Assembly: GCF_040412425.1 (NCBI RefSeq)
Contig: NC_089749.1
Location: forward strand, 11,477,662 to 11,541,661
DNA length: 64,000 nucleotides
Source of the DNA: Macrobrachium rosenbergii
Taxonomy: Eukaryota > Arthropoda > Malacostraca > Decapoda > Palaemonidae
Reading direction: 5' to 3'
Shown here: piece by piece, positions 26,426 to 37,951 of the stretch
Position numbering within the stretch: the first letter of the stretch is position 1
How the letters are laid out: the number at the start of each line of letters is the position of its first letter
Made by a program: the position numbers and the translations under genes
Notes under the pieces: generated by a model
What the model saw: only the letters and a program-made list of their open reading frames with translations
Databases searched by the model: none
What the model was told of the DNA's origin: nothing

Positions 26426-27052
26426 TCCCGAGCCGAGAGTGGATCTCCGTACCTGAGAGTGCCCGGTGACGGACATTAGTGATAGGCCCAACGAATGAGG
26501 GCAATCTGTCTAGGGAATAGGTCACAGTAAAGCTGAGATGAATTGGCACGATAGAATCTAGAGTCGGGATTATCTAGATCCTTCGATGGATTGATACGGC
26601 ACTGATTGCATAATCAATGGTCTGTCTATTATGGTCGAAAGGGGACTGGGAAATTTTTCTAGGTATTTATTCTAGTTTTCTATTTTGGGGGACTATAGAG
26701 GCGTGAATTTATTTTTCTATCGAAAACTGAAGCTGCGTAAGATGTACAGGAATAGATGGTTATTTTCTTGCCGGATTCATTTCTTTAGCCAAAATGGAAG
26801 CTATATAAGATTTATAGAAAAAGAAGACAATTATTTTCTTGCCGATGTTATTTTTAGATGTTCCTTCCTTTTGGTATTATCGATGCTGGGCGTGTTTTAA
26901 ACATCAATATACTCGAGGCCATATTTTATTCTGTAATTTCATCCTGCTGTTGTAAGAGTTAGCAAGACTTGGTAAATGGCTACCTGGTGTAGTTTCCAAT
27001 AGCAAGTTGGAATGAGATGCTTGAGTATAAGTTTCTAACGTAATGAGATTTA
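26426..27052. other. Unique DNA with a diverged ~75-bp duplication
   Basis: About 26725-26790 and 26795-26865 share GAAGCT..(G/T)(A)TAAGAT.TA(C/T)AG.AA and TTATTTTCTTGCCG. No gene seen. Confidence 0.5.
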
Positions 27053-27352
27053 ACAAGTAAAAAATGCGCCGAAGTTTCTTCGGCACAGTCAGGTTTTCTG
27101 TACAGCCGCTACAATGTATAATCAAGGCCACCGAAAATAGATCTATCTTTCGGTGGTCCGGGTACAATGCTGTATGAGCCGCGGCCCATGAAACTTTAAC
27201 CACGGGCCGGTGGTGGCCTGTCCTATATCGTTGCCAGAAGCACGATCATGGCTCGGAAAGAAAAAGTGCGGACAGAAAAAAGTGCAAACAGAATAAAGTG
27301 CGGACGGACAGTCAAAGCCGGCACAATAGTTTTCTTTTACAGAAAACTAAAA
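27053..27352 (+). mobile_element. Repeat A copy 2 (subfamily I, central hairpin deleted)
   Basis: Both ends are intact (start hairpin GCGCCGAAGTTTCTTCGGC; end hairpin AGTTTTCTTTTACAGAAAAC). The subfamily I module CCACCGAAAATAGATCTAT + CTTTCGGTGG is well preserved. The segment between CACGATCATGGCT and the GTGCGGACAG region, including the entire central long stem, is missing. The GTGCGGACAGAAAAA motif is locally triplicated. Confidence 0.9.
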
Positions 27353-27637
27353 TTGTCAGATTTTTACAATATCGTGGTACTTTGATACCAACAAGAAAGA
27401 ATAATAATAAATAAATAAATAAGATACTTTGCCATTTTATATTTTGAGAAAAAATAGGAAAATAAACTAGACATAATAAAGAGCAACGTGGATGATATAC
27501 ATTTCGTACCCTGTATAATACAGCAATCAACATAATTAACTATTTAAATTATGAGTAGCTTTTAGCATAAGATCCCTCTAAAGATTTACATTCCTCTGCA
27601 TTTAACTTGCGGTGAAACCAGTGATCAAATTGAACAT
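27353..27637. other. AT-rich spacer, no gene seen
   Basis: Unique AT-rich DNA between Repeat A copy 2 and the CT composite array. Confidence 0.5.
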
Positions 27638-27686
27638 TCTCTCTCTCTCTCTCTCTTCTCGCCCATGAGAAAACATTGCTTGTAAC

Positions 27687-27748
<62 letters not shown>

Positions 27749-27796
27749 CAATTTCAATTCCCAGCCGAGGGAAAGCGTTGCCTGTAACAGCATTCT

Positions 27797-27864
<68 letters not shown>

Positions 27865-27869
27865 AGCAG

Positions 27870-27906
<37 letters not shown>
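27638..27906. repeat. CT composite array D, left of the LINE
   Basis: CT tracts at about 27638-27656, 27690-27745, 27801-27861 and 27869-27906 are separated by spacers that share AATTTCAATTCCCAGCCGAG, GGAAAGCGTTG and TGTAACAGCATTC. The same spacer occurs right of the LINE at 30911-31050. Confidence 0.93.
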
Positions 27907-28164
27907 GTTTCTGAGTAACTCAAAAGAAAATGGGTTCTTAGAAGAACCTTAAAATGAAAAAATAGAAATGTGAATATAAGTGAAACCTGGTATTCCCAAG
28001 AGACTGGTAATGATGACCAGATAAGGGGTTTCAAACTTATAGATCAGATAGAAAAATAGAAATCAAGGGGAACATGATATATGGAGAAGATTTTAAATCA
28101 AAGGAAAATCTGTGAGAAATATAGTAACACAGAGATATGAATTAATAGCGATCAAATTGAATCT

Positions 28165-28651
28165 GAAAAATTAGTGAACATTGTAATATATAGACCCCTA
28201 ATACTAAAGAGTTTGACATAATAATTGAAAAACTAGGATGAAATATATGAAATCACAAGGACTGGACTATACTCCTAACCGGAGACTTTAACTTTCCTTT
28301 TGTAGAATGGAAAGAACGAATAGGAGACTGTGGTTGTATTTATACATATAAAAAAGAGACAATAGTAGTGCAGAAGATAAGAGGCAATTTGAAAAGCTAT
28401 TAGATATGCTACTAGAACATAACATTCAGCAAATAAATCACCTACCAACAAGAAAGGATAATATTTTAGACCTAGTATTTGTGAATGAGGTGAACTATGT
28501 TAAAGAAATAATAGTATATAACACGAGTATTTCGGACCATAATGTCATAGAATTAACAGTCCGTTCCAGAACATACGAAAACAAAGAAAAAAGCAAGAGA
28601 CGAAAAAATGGGAAGGATATGGAAAATACAATTTCTATAGTAAGAATATAA
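28165..28651 (+). pseudogene. LINE endonuclease domain remnant (EEP/AP-endonuclease-like)
   Basis: Translation shows IYRP near 28186, then GDFNFPFVEW (GDFN codons at 28281-28292), which fits the conserved GDFN block. TRKDNILDLVFVN follows (about 28450-28490), then ISDHNVIEL with the catalytic SDH codons at 28532-28540. These are the expected C-terminal EEP motifs in the expected order. The frame changes at least once before 28406, and stops interrupt the upstream part, so no intact enzyme is encoded. In an active element this domain would nick target DNA for target-primed reverse transcription. Confidence 0.82.
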
Positions 28652-29097
28652 ATTGGTCAAAAATAAATGAAGAATTAAACAAAGAATGGGAAAACATATT
28701 TGTAAGTGATGATATACAGGTAAATACCGATATATTATATAAAATATTAGAGGAAATAGTGGAAAAATATATACCGAAGAAAAAAAGTAAGCATCAGTCA
28801 CGAATTCCAAGAGACAGAAGGATCTTGTTCCAGAAAATTAGAAAGTGGAAAAAAGCTCTTGCAAAAGAAAAGAATGCATGGAAAGTGATGGAACTAAAAG
28901 TAAGATAGAAAATGCAGAACAAAAGATTATACAATCAAAAGAAAATGAAAAATGGAACCTAGAAGAAATGACACTACAAAATATCAAGCAAAACCTAAAA
29001 TTTTTTATTCATATGCAAAAAGATGAATAAAATAAGAGTAGAAATAGGCCCTCTAAGAATTGAAGGGCGATTAACGAATGAAAAAAGGAAATATGTA

Positions 29098-30804
29098 ACA
29101 TATTAGCAGAAAGATATAAGAGTGAATTTACACCTAGAATTGACAATGAAGATAATGATACAGAAATAAGAGATGAAAATACTGAATACTTATCAGATAT
29201 AGATATTACAGAAGCCGATATTGTGCAGGCTATTAATGAAATTAAAAATGGATCAGCAGCAGGACCAGATGGAGTACCTGCCATATTGTTAAAGAAAGTG
29301 GTTCATTCAATCGCAAAGCCGCTAGCAATATTATTAAGGCAAAGTATAGATACAGGCAAGATTTATGATGAGCATAAATTAGCATATATTACTCCTACTT
29401 TCAAAAGTGGTTCAAGACTAGAGGCAAGTAATTATAGGCCTGTGAGTCTGACATCTCATATTATGAAAGTATATGAAAGGGTAATGAAAAAAATATAATG
29501 AAACATTTAATGAAAAATAGATTGTTCAATATAGGACAACATGGTTTTGTACCCGGAAAAAGTACACAAACCCAACTGTTAGTCCACCATGAAAGCATAT
29601 ATAAAAATATGATAAATGAAAAGATACAGATGTGGTTTACCTAGACTTTGCAAAAGCTTTTGACAAGGTAGATCATAATATATTAGCGAAAAAATTAGAA
29701 AACATAACATTGTTGACAAAGTAGGAAGATGGATAAAAGAATTTTTGCAAAATAGAAAACAGATAGTGATTGCAAACGATGAGAAATCGGATGAAGCTAC
29801 AGTAATATCCGGTGTACCACAGGGTACGGTGTTAGCTGCATTGCTGTTTGTGATTATGATTGCAGACATAGACAGTAATGTTAAGGACTCAGTAGTAAGA
29901 AGTTTCGCAGATGACACAAGAATAAGTAGAGAAATTGCTTGTGATGAAGATAGGAACTCGCTACAAAGAGACCTAAACAAAATATATAAATGGGCAGAGA
30001 TAAATAGGATGGTATTTAACTCTGATAAATTTGAATCAATGAACTATGGTGATAAAGTAGGAATGCTATATGCATATAAAGGACCTAATAATGAGACAAT
30101 CACAAACAAGGAAGCAGTTAAAGACCTTGGTGTGATGTTGAATAGGAATATGTTATGCAATGATCAAATAGCAATTCTATTGGCAAAATGCAAAGCAAAA
30201 ATGGGAATGTTGTTCCGGCACTTCAAAACTAGAAAAGCTGAACACATGATTATGCTTTATAAAACGTACGTACGTAGTCCACTTGAATATTGCAATATAA
30301 TATGGTACCCACACTACCAAAAGGATATTGCACAAATAGAGAAATACAAAGGTCATTTACAGCTAGAATAGAAGAAGTTAAGGACCTTGACTACTGGGAA
30401 AGACTACAATTCTTAAATTTATATAGTCTTGAAAGGAGAAGAGAACGCTACATGGTAATTCAAGCATGGAAACAGATAGAAGGAATTACCGAAAACATCA
30501 TGGAACTAAAATTATCAAAAGAGCAAGCAGAGGTAGATTAATAGTGCCAAAAAACTATACCAGGAAAATTAAGGAAAGCACACAGGACATTAATCACCAC
30601 GCACCAGCATCGATAATGCAGCGTCTATTCAATGCGCTACCAGCTCATCTGAGGAACATAACAGGAGTGAGCGTAGATGTGTTTAAGAATAAGCTCGACA
30701 AATATCTAAGATGCATCCCAGACCATCCAAGACTGGAAGATGCAAAATATACCGGAAGATGCGTTAGCAACTCTCTGGTAGACATCAAAGGTGCCTCACA
30801 CTGA
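29098..30804 (+). pseudogene. LINE reverse transcriptase and C-terminal region, frameshifted
   Basis: Reverse-transcriptase landmarks appear in order. GSAAGPDGVPAILLKK lies at about 29253-29298 and NYRPVSLTS near 29430. QHGFVPGKSTQTQLL follows from 29537, then motif A (DVVYLDFAKAFD, 29629-29664), GVPQGT of motif B (29811-29828) and FADD of motif C (29904-29915). The catalytic Asp codons of motifs A and C are present. The reading frame changes near 29495, 29620 and 29700, and again near 30345 and 30530, so no single frame covers the domain. The tail (LFNALPAHLRNITGVSVDVF near 30630-30690) is the usual CR1/Jockey-type C terminus ending at a stop at 30802-30804. The copy is dead but relatively young, because the disruptions are mostly single-base indels. 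Confidence 0.9.
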
Positions 30805-30846
30805 GGGACCTGGGGCAACCTGAACAATTGTAAGGTCTGTAAGGTA

Positions 30847-30848
<2 letters not shown>

Positions 30849-30913
<65 letters not shown>

Positions 30914-30952
30914 ATTTCAGTCCCAGCCGAGGGAAAGCGTTGCTTGTAACAG

Positions 30953-31004
<52 letters not shown>

Positions 31005-31050
31005 AAATTTCAGTCCCAGCCGAGAGAAAGCATTGCTTGTATCGGCATGC
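30849..31050. repeat. CT composite array D, right of the LINE
   Basis: CT tracts at about 30849-30911 and 30955-31005. Spacers CCAATTTCAGTCCCAGCCGA + GGGAAAGCGTTGCTTGTAAC (30911-30955) and a close relative (31005-31050) match the spacers at 27745-27792. Confidence 0.93.
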
Positions 31051-31211
31051 TTAATATCGGCAGAAGGTCAGAATCCAGCGGAAGATGAAACGAAGAACCA
31101 ACTGGCGTGACGTACGCGGTTTTGCAACATTGATGCTGACATTAAAGGCTATTGATATGAAAAGGTCATTGCAAGATCCGTTCTTTTTGCCGTTTGTTGT
31201 TCTTATTGCGG

Positions 31212-31216
<5 letters not shown>

Positions 31217-31279
<63 letters not shown>

Positions 31280-31325
31280 GTATATATAATTCATACATAC
31301 ATACATATATTATACACACACATAC
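31217..31325. repeat. (TA)n microsatellite with (CATA)n/(CACA)n edge
   Basis: TA at about 31217-31274, then GTATATG, CATACATACATA and CACACACATACACA blocks. Confidence 0.95.
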
Positions 31326-31733
31326 ACATATATTTTCATAATTCTTCAGTAAAATCTTTATTCTGTTCTTTAGATTTTGCTTAGGACTTTTATCTTTCTC
31401 TGTTAAAGCTTTGTAAGAGAATCTTGTTATCAGAGAATATTCGGTGGTTTGGGCAAATTGTAATGATATTATTCATAGGAAACTGATCTTTGTCTGAAAA
31501 TATGAGATAGTTACATTAATCGAGAGATAACTGCATGTAAGATTGTAGCCAAAAAGGTAGAGGTTATCTGACTTTTTTGTTAATAATATAAAAAAGCTTT
31601 TTCAGAATGAAATTACCCGGAAAATCAAAGGCAATATATTGTATAATTCTATTTATTTTTTAAAAAGTACAGTAGAATCCTTGCTAAGTTTCATGTAATT
31701 GTTTTGTGAAAAAATAATGTCAAACAGTAACTA
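31326..31733. other. Unique AT-rich stretch, no gene seen
   Basis: No microsatellite or recognisable frame. Confidence 0.5.
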
Positions 31734-31973
31734 AGAGAGAGAGAGAGAGAATAAGTAAATAAGTATACCTTAGTTTAACCAGACCACTGAGCTGATTAAC
31801 AGCTCTCCTAGGGCTGGCCCGAAGGATTAGATTTATTTTACGTGGCTAAGAACCGATTGATTACCTAGCAACGGGACCTATAGCTTATTGTGGAATCCGA
31901 ACCACATTATAACGAGAAATGAATTTCTATCACCAGAAATAAATTCCTCTTATTCTTCATTGGCCGCTCGGAG

Positions 31974-32010
<37 letters not shown>
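31734..32010 (-). mobile_element. tRNA-derived SINE copy 2 inserted in a (GA)n tract
   Basis: SINE body in minus orientation at about 31757-31977: TAGTTTAACCAGACCACTGA, GGGCTGGCCCGAAGGATTAG, ACGTGGCTAAGAACC, CTAGCAACGGGACC and ATTCTTCATTGGCCGCTCGG, matching copies 1 and 4. It stops at the B-box position (GGAGATTC), so the tRNA head is truncated. GA repeats lie immediately on both sides (31734-31751 and 31978-32010), consistent with insertion into one GA microsatellite. Confidence 0.88.
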
Positions 32011-32013
<3 letters not shown>

Positions 32014-32403
32014 CAGGCTAACTACCAGTACATATGATTGAAGTTTGGTACTTGCTTTTATCTAGTAAATCAGTTTCTGTTTAATGTTAGTTCTTAAGAC
32101 TTAATACAACATTATCTGAAGCATCGTCTTCAAAGTTAGAACTAACAGTTTTATCATTATTGTGAAGTTGACTCAGCAATTTTAAAATTGCGCTCAATAG
32201 ATAGAAGTGGTGACAAAGAAGTGACATTTCCTTGTCGAATAAAATAAGTTAAAATACATTGACTCTGTTATACGCAACACAAAATTCACATTTTGAATGA
32301 AATTAAAGGTAATACCTTTTGCAATAGCGAGTACTTTAGTTAGCGCAGCGAGTATTAAGCTTAGTCGCATTTCCTTTTACGCGAGTCATGTTTTGATAGT
32401 AAT
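32011..32403. other. Unique AT-rich stretch, no gene seen
   Basis: No recognisable frame or repeat. Confidence 0.45.
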
Positions 32404-32568
32404 TTATATCCCGTCGAAAATGACTATGAAATTCCCAAACAGTGTAACAGAAGCACAATGAATTTATATTCACTTATGGATCTATGAAGTTTATGAAATT
32501 CGATTACAGTTTGTTCAGTACAGTAGAGAATATTGTATTGAAAGTTATATGCATTGTAGTTCGGGTTT
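32404..32568 (+). repeat. Dispersed repeat F, copy 1
   Basis: Aligns in order with 35550-35708: TATAT(C/T)CCGT, ATGAATT(T/C)ATATTCA, TTATGGATC.ATG.AGTTTATG, GTTCAGT and GCA(C)TGTAGTTCGG. The similarity is moderate, judged by eye. Confidence 0.6.
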
Positions 32569-32809
32569 TATTGTTCAGCAAAATTCAATCAGTCTGGACG
32601 TAGGAAAAAAAAATGGGTTTGCAATTTTCCAGGTGTTGGGCGGCTGTTTTTAAAGAGGCTCTTCTATCCCTCCATTATTTCAGCTTTTGATTATTATTAT
32701 TTTTTTTTTTTTCAAGAGTCGGTTTGCGGAAACGTGCTTTGATCTTTCTGCGAAAAGGACTCAAGATTTTAATAATTTGCATTTTTCCATCTTTTTTCAA
32801 GTGAATATT

Positions 32810-33119
<310 letters not shown>

Positions 33120-33120
<1 letters not shown>

Positions 33121-33382
33121 AAATACTGTGCGTCTCTCTTGTATTCGTGGTAAAGCTTTACGGGAAAGATATGACGCTGTAAAGGAATTTTAACTTTGGT
33201 GTTAAAACGAAAAATAAGTTCTCTATAATTTTCTCTGCCATTAAATATTTCGTCTGACCTTTGGATTCTGTCATTAGGTTATGGTAGAGTTAATTTTACA
33301 ACAGACTGTATAAGGCAGGAAAGGATTATGTCAACTTTATAACCATTTTAGTTAAAATGGTTTAGTTTTACTGTATAAAACT

Positions 33383-33385
<3 letters not shown>
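33120..33385. other. Unique spacer, no gene seen
   Basis: AT-rich sequence between CT and TA arrays. Confidence 0.45.
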
Positions 33386-33788
<403 letters not shown>

Positions 33789-33790
<2 letters not shown>

Positions 33791-34430
33791 GTATATGAAA
33801 TAATAACTCACAGCTAATCGTACTTATTTATTTATAAGCTACATTAATAGGATTGCTCTTTGCTAGGCTACCGTTTTAAGAGGAGGCATTTCGTGAACAA
33901 TACACTTGAATTTAATATAATTTCCACCATAATTAGTCAGTCCTTTATATTCGCATTCAGACTGCGAGGTTTATCAGCGAGATCCATCATGTCTGAATAT
34001 AAGATGCAGGAAAGATATGAGTGATGTGATTTCACGCGGTACCTATGTATTACACTGGGTTTGGGTGATGGTTATGATGGAGAATTATATCGAATTACTT
34101 TTATTGGATTAATTTTAAGAAATACTTTTACTGCGAGATATCATCAGTATTGGAAGACATGTTTGTATGTATCGTATTTGTTCATGCATGCGGATTTTGC
34201 ATGTCATTCCCATTGGGTCTGCGTAAACTCCACAAAGCCCTTCCATTTTTGTATGCATTTGCCACTGGAAATGTGGAGATCTGAAAATAAGGGAAAGAAA
34301 TAAATGAAAAACCTTTTCCATTCAGTCAGCGCAACACCCCCCACGGTTTTGCTACGTAAGAATGTAGTGAAAATAATTGGAAATTGTTAAAACGTTTGCG
34401 CAGCGTATGGAAAGTCAAGAGCAGGAAGCA
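33789..34430. other. Unique stretch, no gene seen
   Basis: Overlapping frames of 80 codons (plus, 34061-34303) and 68 codons (minus, 34115-34321) have no recognisable domain. Confidence 0.45.
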
Positions 34431-34434
34431 CTGA

Positions 34435-34600
34435 ATGCATGGCGCTACTGAGATAATGAATAATGGTCTGGTGAAAAGGGTGGATCAGAGGGTTTTGAAT
34501 TGGTTTGGTCATATCGAGAGAATGGAGAATAGTGTTACTGGTGTGAAATATCAGAATTCTGCGACGCAGGGCGATAGGAAAACTGAAATGATGTTGAATA
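34435..34600 (+). pseudogene. LINE C-terminal fragment (WFGHIERM motif)
   Basis: The plus-strand frame reads NNGLVKRVDQRVLNWFGHIE followed by RMENS. The RVLxWFGHxERM signature is characteristic of the C-terminal tail of a widespread animal endonuclease/reverse-transcriptase LINE group, the same group suggested for the fragments at 3485 and 36243. Downstream of about 34540 the match fades. The open frame continues to 34746, but I recognise nothing in that part. It has no catalytic motif and is a relic. Confidence 0.55.
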
Positions 34601-34820
34601 AACGTCTGACAGAGGCATCAAAGAGAATGTGTGCTTTGGAAGCACAGGAGTGCTTGAAATGGTCCTTGGTCCTTGTGTTTGATGATCCGCTGATTTGTCA
34701 ATATGTTTTGCTCTTTTCTTGCCTAGGCAGTGCTTGTGCCTTGTAATACATTTCGTCTTGGAAAAAATCATAGTTTAATCAGAAGGATCAGTCCATTTAG
34801 CGTTTCCTCATCTGTAGAGA

Positions 34821-35212
34821 ACAAGTAAAAAATGCGGCAAAGTTTCTTCTGCGCAATCGAGTTTTCTGTACAGCATGTAATGCTGTATGAAACTGCTGTA
34901 TGAAACTTTCAGCCGCGGCCCATGTAACTCAGGCACGGTCCGGTGATTGCCTCAGCCACGGTCCGGTGGTGGCCTGCGTTGGTACCTATAGCGGTGTCAG
35001 AAGCACGATTATGGATAACTTTAACCTTAAATAAAATAAAAACTACTGAGGCTAGAGGGCTGCAAATTGGTATGTTTGATGAATGGAAGGTGGATGATCG
35101 ACATACCAATTTGCAGCCCTCTAGCCCTCAGTAGTGTGTAAGATCTGATGGCGGACAGAAAATGTGCGGACAAATAGTCATCTCAATAGTTTTCTTGTAC
35201 AGAAAACTAAAA
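34821..35212 (+). mobile_element. Repeat A copy 3 (subfamily II)
   Basis: Full length, with a slightly eroded start hairpin. Subfamily II internal sequence (CTGTATGAAACTTTCAGCCG) replaces the ATAGATCTAT module. The CACGGTCCGGTG segment is duplicated near 34935-34970. The central stem is intact, with arms GGGCTGCAAATTGGTATGTT and its complement, and the end hairpin is intact. No target duplication was found. Confidence 0.9.
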
Positions 35213-35549
35213 ACGTTGGCTTCTAAATGTTTGCTCTTGTCAGTGTCAATCATTCCTGAAATTTGATTATGTAATTCTTGGCATTGGTAGTTGGCAAAAT
35301 GAATTAATTTAGATCAGCTGTTTTGACCCGAATACCAAACGTAAATGTTGAAAGACATTTGACAGTTTGCTATTTGCTATTTTCAGCCAATATGAAAAAC
35401 GATTGTTTAGAATCAGGCAGAATCGAATTCTGATCGTTATTCCGAGTGAAATAAAAACAGAGATTATATTAAACTAGTTGTGTGTGTGTGTGTTTTTAAT
35501 ATACACACCAACTCACTCCCCTTTGTGCTGTTCTTGTTTAATTATTAGT

Positions 35550-35708
35550 TTATATTCCGTTAAATCGCTATAAAAATTTCAGCGCAATATAAGAGGAGTG
35601 TAATGAATTCATATTCATTTATGGATCAATGCAGTTTATGGAACTGGATTAAAGTGTGTTCAGTGGAATAGACTATTGCATTAAAGCTTGCATGCACTGT
35701 AGTTCGGT
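35550..35708 (+). repeat. Dispersed repeat F, copy 2
   Basis: Aligns with 32404-32568, sharing ATGAATTCATATTCATTTAT, GTTTATGGAA, GTTCAGTGGAATAGA and TGCACTGTAGTTCGG. About 3.1 kb separates the copies, which are in the same orientation. Confidence 0.6.
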
Positions 35709-35894
35709 GAAATATGAAATTAGTTTAGAATATAAAATTTATTTTAGAATTTTCAGGGCAGGTTGAAGGTGGCGGTAATCATACGCCATCATAGAATTGT
35801 TTCATTCTTCTATCATATGTTTAAGTTGATAAAATCATCCGGGGTCTTCATCATAACAGAATATTCGTGTCTTCTTCTGTTAATACAAATAATA

Positions 35895-36119
<225 letters not shown>

Positions 36120-36242
36120 GAGATGTTTGTAAAGAGATGCCTACAATATTGAAATACATGGTCCCCAGTGAGAATAATAATGTATATGCCTGTGAAAAGA
36201 AGATTGGTAAAGTAAATTCCTTAGGTTATGCTTTCGTGCAGA

Positions 36243-36332
36243 GTAGATATGGATGTAATAGTGGAAAGGGGAGTGGCTGGAGGTATTTATGATCATTATT
36301 TAGTTGAATCGAGAGTGAAGATAGATACAAGA
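36243..36332 (+). pseudogene. LINE endonuclease remnant (xDHYLVE motif)
   Basis: Thirty open codons include DVIVERGVAGG then IYDHYLVESRVKI. This matches the C-terminal SDHxLVE block of AP-type LINE endonucleases, with the conserved Ser of SDH replaced by Tyr (TAT). It is followed immediately by truncated SINE copy 3. It probably belongs to the same LINE group as the fragments at 3485 and 34435. Confidence 0.5.
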
Positions 36333-36462
36333 TTGCTGTAGGTCCCGTTGCTAGGTAACCAGTTGGGTCTTAGCCACGTGAAATATATCTAAAATCGTTC
36401 GGGCCAGGCTTAGGAGAGCTGCTATCAGCTCAGAAGTCTGGTTAAATTAAGAAATACTTAAC
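36333..36462 (+). mobile_element. SINE copy 3, 5'-truncated
   Basis: Contains only the 3' half of the SINE: GCTGTAGGTCCCGTTGCTAG, GGTAACCAGTTGGGTCTTAG, CGTTCGGGCCAGGCTTAGGA and AGTCTGGTTAAATTAAG. The head is missing and no target duplication was seen. The left edge abuts the LINE endonuclease remnant. Confidence 0.85.
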
Positions 36463-36529
36463 TTGTACTGAAAACAGGGGTGGAAATGTGACTGTAAATG
36501 TAACTGAGGCGAGAGAGAAAACGGAATAT

Positions 36530-36530
<1 letters not shown>

Positions 36531-36602
<72 letters not shown>

Positions 36603-36660
36603 CATACATACATACATACATACATACATACATACATACATACATACATACGTACATACA
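36531..36660. repeat. Compound (TA)n-(CATA)n microsatellite
   Basis: TA at about 36531-36597 followed by roughly sixteen TACA/CATA tetranucleotides. Confidence 0.97.
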
Positions 36661-37583
36661 TTCCATTTGTTACGTGAGTATACGAAAGGAAGCAGGCAGC
36701 CCGAGGAAGAGAGCCATACGAGGAATGTCTATTTTAGGTATATGTGTGTATATGTATACACATACCCCTCTTAGGGCGCATGCTTTTATTGATGACGCAT
36801 CATCCTGGATTCAGAGAGACCGAAATGACGTTAATTCTGAAAGCGACTGGGGCTGTTGGTTCCATCCATTCTTTTATGGGGCCTCTGATTGAACTATACA
36901 TATTTAAAAAGAGGGTTCAAAGGGATCCCCGATTCAGGAGGACAAGTTCCTTTTTTTTTTCTTCTTTTTTTTTTTTTGTCTCTGGCAAAGATTAAATGTT
37001 AGCTGAGGGCCTTCGGCTTTTGATGATGTGACAAACCCCAGCCATTGAGATTCATGACCGCTGATTGAAATTCTAAGTAATTTCGTCAAAAGAATTAAAA
37101 AAAAAAAAAAGTCCGATTGGCTTCATCATCGCCAAGGCTCGATAATGTCAAAATCCGGTCGCGTAAAACCTAGAAATAAAAATTAAATGAAAGAATAAAT
37201 GGCAATATCGAGTGATTATGAATAATTTTTTTTTTTTACTCGTTAAAGGGTGATGAAAGTGTGCCAGTCTCTTTGATTTGGCGAATTGTGTTTCTTAATA
37301 CTCGTTTTGCGTTTGGTAATCATGATATTTTGCGAAGCACTTTTCCGAAGCTTCGCAAGAGGCTCTTGTGTGCGAGAGTTTTCCATTTCGGTATATTTAA
37401 TTCTCGGTTGCGAAATGTGGCGATGTTGCAAAAATCATAATCCTGCCTGTCAATATACCAAGAGTGGGCAGATCATCTCTGTTGCATGCAAATTGCAAAT
37501 TTATATGACGGGAGTTTCATCTCATGCATAGGAATCATTTAGCATTGGGTGAATCGCTGCAACCATCAATGAATCATACTATT
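36661..37583. other. Unique stretch with T/A homopolymers, no gene seen
   Basis: A palindromic TGTGTATATGTATACACA lies near 36742. T-rich runs lie near 36951-36978. No recognisable frame. Confidence 0.45.
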
Positions 37584-37951
37584 TTTTAGTTTTCTGTAAA
37601 TGAAAACTATTGTGCCGGCTTTCTCTGTCCGTCCGCACTTTTTTCTGTCCGCCCTCAGATCTTAAAAACTACTGAGGCTAGAGGGCTGCAAATTTGTATG
37701 TTGATCGTCCACTCTCCAGTTATCAAACATACCAAATTGCAGCCTTCTAGCCTCAGTAGTTTTTATTCTATTCAAACTGAAAGTTAGCCATAATCGTGCA
37801 TCTGGCAACAATATAAGACAGGCTACCACCGGGCCGTGGCTCATACAGCATTATACCGAGACCACCAAAAGATAGATATACTTTCGGTGGCGTTGATTAT
37901 AAGCTGTACAGAAAACTGGAATGCGCCGAAGAAACTTCGGCGCATTTTTTT
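37584..37951 (-). mobile_element. Repeat A copy 4 (subfamily I)
   Basis: Reverse orientation, from the TTTTAGTTTTCTGTAAATGA hairpin end to GCGCCGAAGAAACTTCGGCG followed by a T-run. It has the subfamily I module (ACCACCAAAAGATAGATATA + CTTTCGGTGG) and an intact central stem. Confidence 0.92.

Larger units (their letters stand above)
27907..30848 (+). mobile_element. 5'-truncated CR1/Jockey-like non-LTR retrotransposon (LINE)
   Basis: An element of about 2.9 kb carries, in order, part of an AP-type endonuclease, a reverse transcriptase and the typical LINE C-terminal tail. The beginning of the endonuclease and any ORF1 are absent, as expected for 5' truncation during target-primed reverse transcription. 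The 3' end after the last stop (30804) is short and finishes in TGTAAGGTCTGTAAGGTAAG, a short-repeat tail typical of CR1-like elements. Both sides are bordered by CT composite array D, so it appears to have inserted into that array. Boundaries are inferred from where the CT array stops and resumes. Lineage is judged from motif wording only. Confidence 0.88.

Noticed and set aside
37900..37951. Rho-independent transcription terminator (GC hairpin followed by a T-run)
   Set aside because: The hairpin plus T-run is the conserved end of Repeat A and recurs at every copy. Bacterial terminators are not expected in this eukaryotic DNA.
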